Shown here piece after piece: positions 9,431 to 20,270 of a DNA stretch of 64,000 bases. The translations under genes and the position numbers were made by a program. The DNA lies in contig JBHGNT010000012.1 in assembly GCA_043228905.1 (NCBI GenBank), forward strand, positions 17,546,001 through 17,610,000. Direction: 5' to 3'. The DNA comes from Azolla caroliniana. Its lineage: Eukaryota > Polypodiophyta. How positions within the stretch are numbered: position 1 is the first letter of the stretch; every line of letters starts with the position of its first letter. The notes beneath the pieces are model-generated. The model was not told the DNA's origin. It was given only the letters and a program-made list of their open reading frames with translations, and made no database searches.

Positions 9431-12400
9431 GACACCAATTGTTCTAAAGGACATGGTTCATACATACACATGAGAGATGAAATGTAGCAAAACATAATGC
9501 CGCATGGAAATCATCGCCGTAATTAAAACAATTACGGATGTCGATTTAGACGGTTCAATACATGTAACTTTCAGAATTTTGGAGCAACATAGAAATTATA
9601 TCAAATGATATATTTTCTTTTACTAGAATATATTTGTTCATGAAAACACTTGGCTAAGTAAGGTCAATTGGGACATGGGTCGATCCTTATGCGGGACAAG
9701 GAAGCCATCCCCTTCTTCCAATTCACAACCAAATTGGATTGCCACGTCCTAGCTGCTCAAATAGATAGGGAATAGGATGTTACAAAGATATGACACACAT
9801 ATCATGTCCCCCTTACAACTATTGCCAAGTTTTAACAACAATTATGGAAACAACTGTAATAAACTAGGCGAATTACCACGTTTCAATGCCTATTAATACA
9901 TAGATCACTGCCGGTTGGAGTGTGGCATTGTGGGATCCTTTGCTCTCCTAATTGTGTAGCATGTCCCAATGAAATAGAATCAATCCGACACAATCTATGG
10001 GACTACCAAGAGACTCATTGAATATGGCAGGGGGGTTGGTCGACTATTGCAATTATGCTAGGTGTAAGGCACATTCAAGCGGGGGAATGTATGTTGGTTA
10101 TCATGGCAAGCCCCAATTGACACATACAAACATCAGGAAGAGGGAATGACGATGGTGATAAATGCACAAGAGGTCTCGCTTTCCACCACCAACCATGTTT
10201 ACTCAACTCCCATCAATGCCAAAGATCAAGTCGTGCTAGAATTGGTCAACCCAATAACAATATGGACTCTCCAAAAACAATATTATAAGTGGGTCTTCTC
10301 CAATCAACCCGTGCCCTAGGTGACATTATTCTAATAGATAGTTATAGCCATGCTAAAGAGCCAATACGATGGCATCATAGCGGATCCAATGTAGCCGAAA
10401 GACAACGATTAGACTTCATCCAACAATGGTTGTCCTCTCCCTCTCTTGAGTCAGTGGGCCTCGAGTCTCTTCTAGGAGTTGTATATAACATTCACAATTA
10501 AAATTTTTTAATACTAATTGAACGAGTTTTGTTTTTTGGGAAAAAAAGAAGAATATAATGGATAGACATTGCCAACAATTCCGCCTCTTATAAAAAACAC
10601 TTCGCCCACATACATAAGGTAACATTTGTATTGATATATAATCATTCAAATTGACTCATAATAATTTCATCTTATATCTCTTCTAATAATGGAGATGTCA
10701 ATTTATTACTTTATTGTTATTGGAGTGGAAAACAACAATGTGTCTAACAAATTGGGCAAAAGCACATGGACAATGTGTCCGGCCGATAGGATAAAACCAT
10801 TGATAAATATAAATAGATTACTCTACATAAACTATGGAAAAGAAGTTAACCACATGGGCCATGTCTCTAACATGTAGGGCAGACAAAAAACAGGCAATAT
10901 ATTATGAAGTCTTAGATTGATAGAAAGTCCAAAGTTATGGTTTCCTCGAGGATTCGATGAAAATGACAAGATTGACATTAAAAGAAAAGCAATTGAATGT
11001 TTTATAACTTTGATCGTTTTGTTCCAAAATCCCTCTGAACAATTGCACGGACACAAAGAGTATATACATATGAACACATGTGTGTGCGCACATGCACTCC
11101 ATTCAACTTTTAAACAAAAAACTTCAAGCGCTAGATGTACTAGTAATGCTTTTTAGTCAACAATTCCATCCAACAAGTTTCTCCATTTTCGTACCTTACA
11201 AATTATATTCTTTTTCCGCGCGTGCATGTTGCATGCACAGTACACCGGGCAACTATAGCATTCTATAATCCTCACATGATTCTCTCATTTGTGCATTGCA
11301 ACTCCACCCTTTACACAAAATTCAATATGTTGTTCAAAAGGTAGCAAGTTGCAACTACTCTCTAGCTATTTCTCACGTGTGCTTCATGTTCTTCAAATTC
11401 TTTACACATCTTAAAACTTTGTAATAATCACATTCTAACATGTTACCCGCGTATGCATATTCCATGTTGTATCACTCATTTTCAAAGTAGAAATCACCAC
11501 TTCATTCTAGCATCTACATACAACAAGCATTGCCTTTTTCCTCTAGGCTTTACTCATCTATTGACTCATATAGTCAAACAAGACTTAATCTGTATGCCGT
11601 ACAATGATTGATGCCATACAATATCATCTTCTACTAGGGCACATGTAATTCTACGTTCAAATATGAAACACAAAGTACATATGTTTCAACGTGTGGATAG
11701 TGAGAATCGATTATCTTTTTTGACATTATAGATTTGATTACATTTCAATTACTGACCAAAAAAGATATTGTACTTTCTTATTCACGTTCTTTAGCAAATA
11801 CATCATACTCTTTTTTCTTCTTCCACTTTCTTGCATGATATGCTCGAGAGTCGAGAACATATAACAGCTAGCAAGCAACCAAATAAAGCCCTTATGGGCT
11901 CAAAGAAAGTAAGTGGAAAATATTCTTATGCATCCCATAGAGAAAAATTGCAAATCTTGTATTTCCTTTTTATCTCAAATCTTATACTTTACAAGTGTAA
12001 AATCTTTATAAATATCATTAAGATAGTTGTCAAGCATCACATATGACTAATACTCTATTAGTTAAGTAAGAGGGGCACTAAGCATATATGTCAAAAGTCG
12101 ATAAGCATGGTGAGGTTCTTGTGAGCATTTCTCTCTTGTTACCTAGTTCCCCAAAAACGTACATGTGGACAAAGAGTTTCCCTTCATGGCAAGCTAACCA
12201 ACCCTTTGTATCTATACATCCAATTTGAAAGGGTGGGAACATTTGAATGTGATTTGTATCCCATTTGAATGTGATTTGGAAGTTAGCCCTAATGTGAGTA
12301 GGAACACATACATAGTTTCAAGCATCGTGATCCTTTGTCAAACAGTGTAGGTAAGTCTATAATGTTTTTTCCTCGGGTACTTAAATAATGTTCGCATATG

Positions 12401-14836
12401 AGTCAGTATGTTTTTCATCATAATTTGATTGAAGGAATGAGAAAATAAATCTATGGGTGAAGACAAATAAAGTTGGAATGTGTGTGACTATAGGTTTAGG
12501 TACATGTCACTAAAACTATCAATGGTTTGTACAAAGTTTGACAAGCCTATAACAACTATATTTATTGACCAAGTGAATTGGATGGAATGTTCCATCTATT
12601 ATCAACTGCACAAAAATTTGTGAAAATATTCGAAATGTGTCAACCATGGCCCATTTGTTTGCTCTTTCTCCATGACATCAATTACATTGAGGTTAACCTT
12701 TTGCTTCCCCTTCTTGACCATGGTAACATTGGTGAAATGCATTCTGTTACATTTGTAAATAATAAAAACTCAAGCACATACATCTTAAAGAACTCATTTG
12801 CCAATCCATCCCAACTAGAACTTTTATTGTCTAAGAAATGTGATTATATTGATCTACCTCACCCTTTGTAAAATATGTGTTAAAACTCTTTGTAATCTCT
12901 TGCTATACAAGATTTCTCACTCCTAGCATAAAGGCATTAGAAGCAATATCTAAAATCCAAGTAATATTTTGCATAGTTATTCAATTCCGATCTGAATTAA
13001 TAGTTGTGTACAATATTCCTTGCATTTTGTTGCAACAATGTTCCACATGCATAATTCCATTCCTCTCTATTCTTGCCACATTATATCGAGAGTATGATTA
13101 ATGGAGGGCATGGAAAAAGTAATGTGTTTTCACAAATTTTACCACCCATTTCTTGCTTCATTTCATACACATGTGCATGCTAATAATTTCGCATTTGAAA
13201 ATAAGGAAACTAGGAGGGTAACACAATTTGAAATTTCGGTAATACATTGTCCCTTGGCGAATAAGCTAGCAATGCATTACTTCTATCAAGACACTTCTTG
13301 CACATTGCTAACACCTCCTATGCATCTCTACCATCAATTTAGATATGGTTTGAGAATTCAACTAGTAGTTGCATCATAGATCTATGAAAAAACTCACGAT
13401 GAAGAAAAGATGAATTGAACCTTGATGTGGGCTTCACTCAAGTCTGAGTAAATTGATTCATAAGTTGTATATTAAACTCCAAAACATGTGGAAAATGATA
13501 AGAGCTAACTTGACCATTAGAAGTTGTGATATCCATTATCCTTGGAAAGAACTCATCATTATGTGTTACGTGCATTCGACGTGATGTTGACGTAAATTGT
13601 GATTATTGAAAAGTATTGTAAACAATCGGGTATGATTCTTGTGTAGCGGAAGAGATGTGTGTTATGTGTATGTGTGAGAGGAATTGCCCACATAACATAG
13701 TTGATATCCCTTTCTAGAAAATATAAACCTAAATTCCTCATATACTCCATATTAACTTTATTAAGCATTAATCCCATCATATCCTAACTTTTCCCTCTTC
13801 TTCAATGCCAATGTTTCAACCAAATTTTTGAAAAATATACAAAATTTGCTTAAGAATTATGATGAGAATGTAAAGTGTTGAATTAGATGGGAACTCGACT
13901 GAATGTTGTATTTGTTTTTGTTTATACCGAGGCAAATTTACTCAATCCACAATGAGAGATGTTAACCTCATAAGGTGTTTGGAATTACACAATAGTACTA
14001 CAGTATGAAGATACAATCAAAAGTCCAGCCAAATTACAATACCACAAAGTGAGAGGCACTCAACATGATTTATTGTGCCAAGTCCACCATAACTTGCTAG
14101 GGGTGTTGTTATTTCACAAAGAATAGAATCACAATCATGGATTGTACCAAAGCTTTTGGATCCAAATTCAATGTTCTTGTGGACCAAATCCTCAAATGTT
14201 TGTTCACAAATGCCACAGCTTATAGAAAATTTGGAGTTTCTGCATGGAATTTATAGAGTGCTTTGGTAGAAGTTTCTTCCGAAGTTGCAATGGTCAACAT
14301 ATGTAAGTTTCAAAAAAATGTTGGATTTTTGAAACCTATAACAATTAAAAGAAAGACATAAGCTATGTAAATAGATTCTCAAAATCCATAATTTTTGTAA
14401 TGAAAACATTTATAAACAACTGAAATTTAGAATTAACACATGAATTAGAAGAGGTACAACTAAAATTTGTAGTAATTAGGTTGCAAATTTTGGCAATTAT
14501 GAAATGCACCAAGGGTTTGCATAGCATGAACAAATTGGTCATGAAAATGAAACGTAAGCATGTGCATAATACCACATGAGATCTCTTTCAACTGAGATGC
14601 ATAAACTTGTATTGCTGATTCACATCATTACCATACACCAACCAAAACATGGTAGTAAATGTTGTGTAAATGAGAGTTCTTTGTAAACTACAGCTCAATC
14701 AAGAAAGATTTCCTCAAATGTCTATAACTAAGTGAAATTAATGGCATACAAACATAAATATGAATTCTCAGGCATTGTTCAAGGCGTCTGAGTTTTTTTA
14801 CTCGTCGTCAGTCAATGCTACAGGGAAATGTGTCCA

Positions 14837-15040
14837 GTTTCAATTGTCATCAAGCAATGCTCAAAGGATATGTTGCATGTTTCGATCATTCTTGAGCAAT
14901 TGTCAAGGGATATGAGTCACATGACAATAGAGGAATCAGTTTCAATTATCATCAAGCAATACTCAAAGGATATGTTGCATGTTTCAATCATTCTTGAGCA
15001 ATTATCAAGGGATATGAGTCACATGACAATAGAGGAATCA
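14837..15040. repeat. 102-bp tandem duplication
   Basis: GTTTCAATTGTCATCAAGC at 14837 recurs at 14939. The two 102-bp units differ at only a few positions. The length is 34 codons, so a 71-codon ORF (14828-15043) stays open across both, but the ORF resembles no protein I know and is probably fortuitous. Confidence 0.85.
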
Positions 15041-15666
15041 TAAAAGCATCAGCCTTCATGGAAAGCATGACACAAACAAAAGGAACCCAATCCCCCCATC
15101 TATGGAAATACGGAGACCATCAACTATAGTAAGTAATTGTGGTCCTTGAAATATGAAATGCCAATAATACCTGGGAACCAAAACAGTCGAGAAATTATTT
15201 GTATCAATACTTGATGAGCCAATCGCAAGGATGTGCTAACACCATGCTTCTCTGGGAAATAACATCCAGGACTTTTTCCCAAACTTTCAAAATTTAAGTC
15301 ATGATATTTCATTGTTATTGTTTTACAAGCATTATGAGTATAACTTGTGAAACCACAAACAATCATTGAAGGGACCAATGTGAACATGAAGGGTGAGATT
15401 TCTATTCACATCAAATGTCAGCATATTACATTATTCTCAAAGTGATACCCCATCATATGGTGCAAATCATAGTAGAGGTAAGGTCCAGCATGCTGATGTA
15501 TGAAAGTATCAATCACAGAAGGCAGGGCATACCAAATCACTGTAACTCCCTGGACATTGTGGAAAGAAATGCTCCCTGGATATGTTATTATCTCGATGGA
15601 TCTAGATATCCTTCTAACATAGCAAAATTACTTGTGGTTTAGCAGCAGCAACATAGGGAATTACAA

Positions 15667-15984
15667 CTACGGCTTCCGTATTGAGTGGGGTTGAGGATCT
15701 GGGCCAATATCTCGAGAGCCTGTGTTGACATAGGGTCCTCTCATAGCTGCTTGAGGTGGCAAAGCTTTTGTAGTATCAACCACAGGTTTCTTGTGTTTTC
15801 CACCTCTGTTGTAATTTTAACACCCGATGAAACCTGCATATTAGTCATAGATATATAGAAGTAAAGAGAATGTCCTAAATGAATGGAGAAATACTTACAC
15901 CCAGTAGAAGGGGAATGCAACCCCTGCAGCAGCAAAACCAAGGAGACCTACAGCTAAGACGGAATTTCTGAGGCGTGATGCCAT
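15667..15984 (-). CDS. Small conserved plant membrane protein, two coding exons
   Basis: Coding exons are 15984-15899 and 15805-15667, separated by a 93-bp intron with a consensus GTAAGT donor and an ACAACAG acceptor. The joined frame has 74 residues. It starts MASRLRN, has one hydrophobic segment at about residues 8-28 (LAVGLLGFAAAGVAFPFYW), then a basic GGKHKKP linker and a conserved-looking tail with LPPQAAMRGPY and NTGSRDIGPD. I recognise this tail pattern from small uncharacterised plant proteins but cannot name a function. A short hydrophobic N-terminus suggests a single-pass organellar or endomembrane protein, which is inference. An acceptor (TGGGTGCAG) 15 bases before the ATG implies a further upstream UTR exon. 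Confidence 0.75.
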
Positions 15985-17225
15985 GCCCTCTCCGCACCTC
16001 TGCACCCAATGACCACCATGTAAATATTTTAGCACCTACAAGTATGAAGAGAGCACAAAGAGCTGTGTAGCGCATTGTAAATGTTGGTGGTGGAACAAAA
16101 TACATGGTGTAGGACACATTCCATTACCTCCGATGACTACAATGTGCAACTTCTATGTGACTTTATCTATAGGTGTTAACATTATATGCGTGCATACATA
16201 TGAAGCAACATCAATTGCATGAGATTCATAACTATAACTGATGACACTAGGATTGCTGCCAAGTGTAAGAACTCCCCCAATGTAGCTTGTAAGTTGTAAT
16301 GTATGAGGAAACGAATCTCACATCCTTCATATTCAACAAAAAGGATAAAATAAGGCAGTATCATTTGGGCATGGCTTGGCAATATTAGCAAATTAGATGT
16401 TGCAGAATGGTCATTGCTAGAGACTCAAAACATCTTACACAGTTTTACTGCACCATTGTAAATCTTAATAAAGCATGTTTACATCAAGAGTGAGAACATC
16501 GTATGTATATTCAATTGTAACATTTTTTCTTCTAGAATATAGTAAAGAAGGCAGTAATTTTACAAAATATTACATTAAATCCTTCCTTAACATCCATATC
16601 AAATTGCATTTAGACCAATGTTACAAATAAGTTTAAATCTAGGTAACATCCCCTACAAACTGAATTATATAAAGAAAATACCAAATACTAGTTCTTGTAA
16701 ACTTTCATGCAATGGCTGTGATCTTTTCCATGATGGTCATGGAAATTTCTTATATATCTAGAAATTCCTGAATGGGTTACTCTTGGAATTTTTTGACTTC
16801 TTCAATCATTTCTTCATCTACTACACATCGGCTCATTCTTTGAGTGCAGTTTTTATTGTTTGAGCACTTTCGATGCACCTCGGCCCTTTAATGTGGAAAA
16901 GTCATGTGGTCATTCCTTGCTTCCTAGCTGACAATGGAATATTAGCCATGTGTCCATTCCCTAAAAGTTTTTCATTTTGGAGAGGATTGACCATGTCACT
17001 CCCTCAATTCTTTTGATGTGGGAGAACGAATGGCCAAATGGCTATGGCTTGTGTCATAATGAAACAACTAGACACTCCTCCATTGTTTGTTGTGAAAAGG
17101 AATGGTCATGTAACCAGTTCTTGTTTCCAGAGGCCATTCTATCCCAGTTAATCAATGAAAGGTTGCTCTCTGTTACGTCTATGTCGTAGAAAGAACCTAT
17201 CTTAGGAACCTAGCTGGGATGGTAT

Positions 17226-18300
17226 TCAATATTCAGGTGGACAAGTGTGAAAAAGTGGCTGAGCTGAAGTCTCACAAATGGCATATTGAGCTCTCATGAT
17301 ATCTAGCTCATAATGGTACGCTATAGTAGCTGCTGAAATTTGTGGTTTTCTAGATAAAACATTAATCAATATATTTTTCTTGCCTTCAACATAAACAATT
17401 TGAGAATGAAACATGCCCATACAGATGTTTTGAAGGTGAACTTATTTCAGTGAGAAAGTATCTGAAGGACTGACGATCAGTTTGACAATGAGCAAGTAGT
17501 GCTTCCAAGTGGAAAGAGAATGTATATCAGCCAAAAGTGCTTTTGCATAGGCAATAAAATATCTGTCTTGCATTAATACTGCACTTATATTGTTACCACA
17601 TGCATCATATTGGGCGAAAATGGCTTATATAAATCAGACAATTAGCTTGATGTTTCATTTGCTCAGAAGCTGCATTTTCCTTAAGAACCCAGGTAAATGC
17701 TACTCCTTTCTTAGTTAAGCATGCTAATGTAATGCCACTTCAGCAAAATATCTTCTGGCTTAATAGGAGCACAATCCAAAATGCCTATGTACATTATGAT
17801 ATTCCTTGGAAATGCAAAGACTTAATGATATTCCTTGAGATCAATATTGCTGAAAATTACTGCATCTTGAACTCTAACCAAGATACTGCTGATTCTTGGA
17901 ATAGGACAAACAGTTTCTTCATGGTTATTTTAGTTAATGTTATGTAGTTTATATAGATACTCCATGAACTATCCTTCTTTTGCACAAATCGCACCTTAGA
18001 ACAAAAGCCTGATGAGCTTGGTTGAAGCAATCCCATTTCTCACAAATACTTTCCCTTACTTATTATCTACTCTGGTTAAGCTGTGTAACCCTATATGGTG
18101 CCATATCAAAGGAGTCCTATCAGATATGCAATGAATAATATACCCTTCAAGATGTTCTAGTGGCAATTCACTACACAACGACTCTGAAAAACGCTTCTCG
18201 TATAGATTAAGAAATTCGAACATATCTTTATCGAATTGGGATAAATTAGATTTGAACTTCTCATCATTTTCTTTAACAAAGATCAAGTACACAGAAATCT
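17226..18300 (-). pseudogene. Ty3/gypsy pol remnant
   Basis: Minus-strand frames show, from right to left, a segment like the start of gypsy reverse transcriptase (SESLCSELPLEHLEG then HCISDRTP, 18.2-18.06 kb), VRFVQKKD (near 18.0 kb), GVAFTWVL (near 17.7 kb), a DRQSFRYFLTE-like segment (near 17.46 kb) and the RNase H end VYVEGKKN followed by VLSRKPQI (17.4-17.33 kb). Many stops and a shortened middle show old decay. It lies inside the proposed long 5' UTR intron of the small gene at 15.67 kb. Confidence 0.7.
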
Positions 18301-18907
18301 AATAAAAAGACCCCTCACTCCAAGTCAATGAAGCAATACTCACTCCCTCAATTCTCTGTGGCCGTTCCCTCAAAGATTTTGGTTCCAAATGAGGCCCATG
18401 TGGATATTCTCTCGATTCTGTTGTGAAAAGAGGAATGGCTATATGGCCACTCCTCCCGTGGTTCATGAGAATGGAACAGGTATAAGGCCATTTCTTACTT
18501 CATATCAAGCAATTAAGGCATAAACATTCCATTTCACATATGCATTCCCTGGATCGTTTTGATCAGAGGAAAGCAATTGTCATGTGCATATTCCTTCCTG
18601 CATAATATTAGTCAAAGCAGCAACTAATAACTATCTCCTACAATATGTTTGGTGGAAGATGATTGATTTGAGATTGTTTGTGATTTAATCCAATTTCATA
18701 GAAAAGAATATGGAAGATTCTTGAGACCATTGATACGCATTACCAAATATACCATCCATCCACAGGAACAAACATTTAGGACTCACAATCTCCACAATGT
18801 TGGGGTTTAAAGCAAACAAACGAAAACAAAAACAATCTAGTGCATTATTTCCATGCAGAGAACTGCATCCAAAGTAAACAATATAGAAGAATTTGAGGGT
18901 AATTTAC

Positions 18908-19165
18908 CTGGCAGCAAAAAGAGAACAAATTTCTGGGCTCTCCGAGGTTGGAACTCTCAAAACCACAGCCTCTAGTAACAAATCTCTGAGCTTGAACCTC
19001 CGTTTGGATATACACTCAGTCAATCTCAGACCCACAGGTTCATTCAATTTTCCTTCTTAAAAAACTGGCCTTCTGGCTTTCCAGATTCTGACTCTGATCT
19101 TCATCAATGACATTCTGATCAACAAACAAACATTTAACAAACAATCTCTCTGTCTCTCTCTCTCA
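18908..19165 (-). other. Probable 5' UTR exon of the small gene
   Basis: On the minus strand this segment follows a TATA box, is rich in GA repeats and then moderate in composition, contains stops in all frames and ends CCAG followed by GTAAAT, a good splice donor. The next usable acceptor on this strand is TGGGTGCAG ending at 16000, giving an intron of about 2.9 kb. The right boundary is set only by assuming initiation about 30 bases after the TATA box. No transcript evidence is available. Confidence 0.45.
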
Positions 19166-19195
19166 TCTGATTGATTCACTTTGGAATTAGGGCTA

Positions 19196-19203
19196 TATTT
19201 ATA
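19196..19203 (-). promoter_or_regulatory. TATA box, small-gene promoter
   Basis: The minus strand reads TATAAATA, an exact plant TATA consensus, about 290 bases upstream of a good splice donor. A GA-rich stretch follows in the presumed leader. Confidence 0.5.
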
Positions 19204-19210
19204 TGTACTC

Positions 19211-19461
19211 TAATGGTAAAAAGCTTAACTGATAAGCTTTTATTCATCAACCATCAATTCACCATGGTTCAAATCTAGGCCACTCCACATACATGGTTAA
19301 GCTTTTACTCATCAATCAATTAATTCACCATGGTTCAAATCTAGGTCACTCCACATACATAGTTAAGGTTTTACTCATCAATCATCAATTCACCAGGGTT
19401 CAAATCAAGGCCACTCCACATACATACATAGTTAAGCTTTTACTCATCAATCATCAATTCA
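19211..19461 (+). repeat. ~62-bp minisatellite carrying B-box-like motif (left part)
   Basis: Four units contain AATTCACCATGGTTCAAATC or close variants followed by AGGCCACTCCACATACAT and AAGCTTTTACTCATCAATC. Each carries GGTTCAAATC, a box B-like Pol III motif, and the first unit is preceded by a box A-like TAATGGTAAAAAGC (19211-19224). The array continues at 25938-26225 on the other side of two nested insertions. Confidence 0.85.
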
Positions 19462-19812
19462 TTGGGCATCCTTGACGAGGTGCTCATTACCTTTTAGAAG
19501 GGTCTCTGGCGTCTCCACATGCCTCAAAAAATCAAGCTCTTTTGGTGGCAAATCGGTCATAACGTGGTTCCTGTTGGCGAATGGCTAGGTAAAAGTGGCG
19601 GCCCTATAGGTTGCCCACTTTGCTCTTCACCTATTGAGTCTCTGAGACACTGTCTTTGGGATTGCCCTCAAGCTCAAAAGGTATGGGATAGAGTCACTCG
19701 CCTCCTTGTGGCATGGGAAGTGGAAGGAACAACATCGTGGAGTGTTGCGGCATGGATTGATCACTCAGCTGATAGGTGGACGGACGTCTTCAATGTGGAT
19801 AGTTGGTGCTAT
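19462..19812 (+). pseudogene. LINE fragment, zf-RVT domain, left half
   Basis: An open frame (ATG at 19519) encodes a zinc-binding reverse-transcriptase tail with the pattern C-x2-C-x8-H-x4-C (CPLC ... HCLWDC), typical of plant L1-type LINE ORF2 C-termini. It matches the same domain in the LINE at 38.3-40.9 kb. The frame is cut at 19812 by the copia insertion, and the same frame resumes exactly at 25324. The upstream edge at 19462 abuts the minisatellite, so this LINE copy is 5'-truncated. Confidence 0.85.
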
Positions 19813-20198
19813 TGTTGAGAGACAAGCTCAACATCGGCCGGATCGGCTAAAGAAGCCGAGGACCAGATCGGTTGGGACCGATCGGTTAGGCTGAGTGCAT
19901 AAACCGGGAGGCCATTAGGAAAGATATTCCGTGAGGAATATATTTGGGAGTTAGTGTAGGAGCTCTTGATGAGCATTGAAGTACTGTCAGTATTTCGGTT
20001 AGTCCTTCTAGGACTTGTATAAAAGTGCTCACTGAGCACGTCTTATGTACAGATTGAGTATTATTGTTGAATATAGTTTTTTGTGTTTCTCTCTCTGTCT
20101 CTCCCGAGTATACTGCGTAAGCTCAAGCTCTCCATTGAACCTGAGTTTCCTTCCTTCTGTTCGGTCTTCATACTTGCTTCCGCACGTTACTTTCTACA
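19813..20198 (+). repeat. 5' LTR of copia element
   Basis: 386 bp, TG...CA. It holds a TATAAAAG box at 20018-20025, the likely promoter for the genomic transcript, and a CT-rich stretch near its end. It differs from the 3' LTR by A/G near 19865 and 19914, C/T near 19984 and T/C near 20000. Confidence 0.97.
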
Positions 20199-20210
20199 TG
20201 GTATCAGAGC
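20199..20210 (+). other. Primer-binding site (initiator tRNA-Met type)
   Basis: TGGTATCAGAGC starts immediately after the LTR. It is the classical plant copia primer-binding site, complementary to the 3' end of initiator tRNA-Met. Confidence 0.95.
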
Positions 20211-20270
20211 GCGAGGGTTGAGAACCTCTCTGCAGCCGACACAGCTTGACGAAGAAGAACAAGAAGAACG

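Larger units (their letters stand above)
9212..15666. other. Long AT-rich stretch with no gene recognised
   Basis: Six kilobases with only short ORFs that match nothing I know. Contents worth noting are three copies of a 30-bp unit at 9341-9430 (TAGATCACACACATGAATCA type) and a 102-bp tandem duplication at 14837-15040. Stop density and AT-richness argue against unseen long exons, but short exons cannot be excluded. Confidence 0.5.

Noticed and set aside
14828-15043. 71-residue ORF made of two 34-residue repeats
   Set aside because: The duplication is visible at DNA level and happens to be in frame; no homology or promoter context supports a gene.
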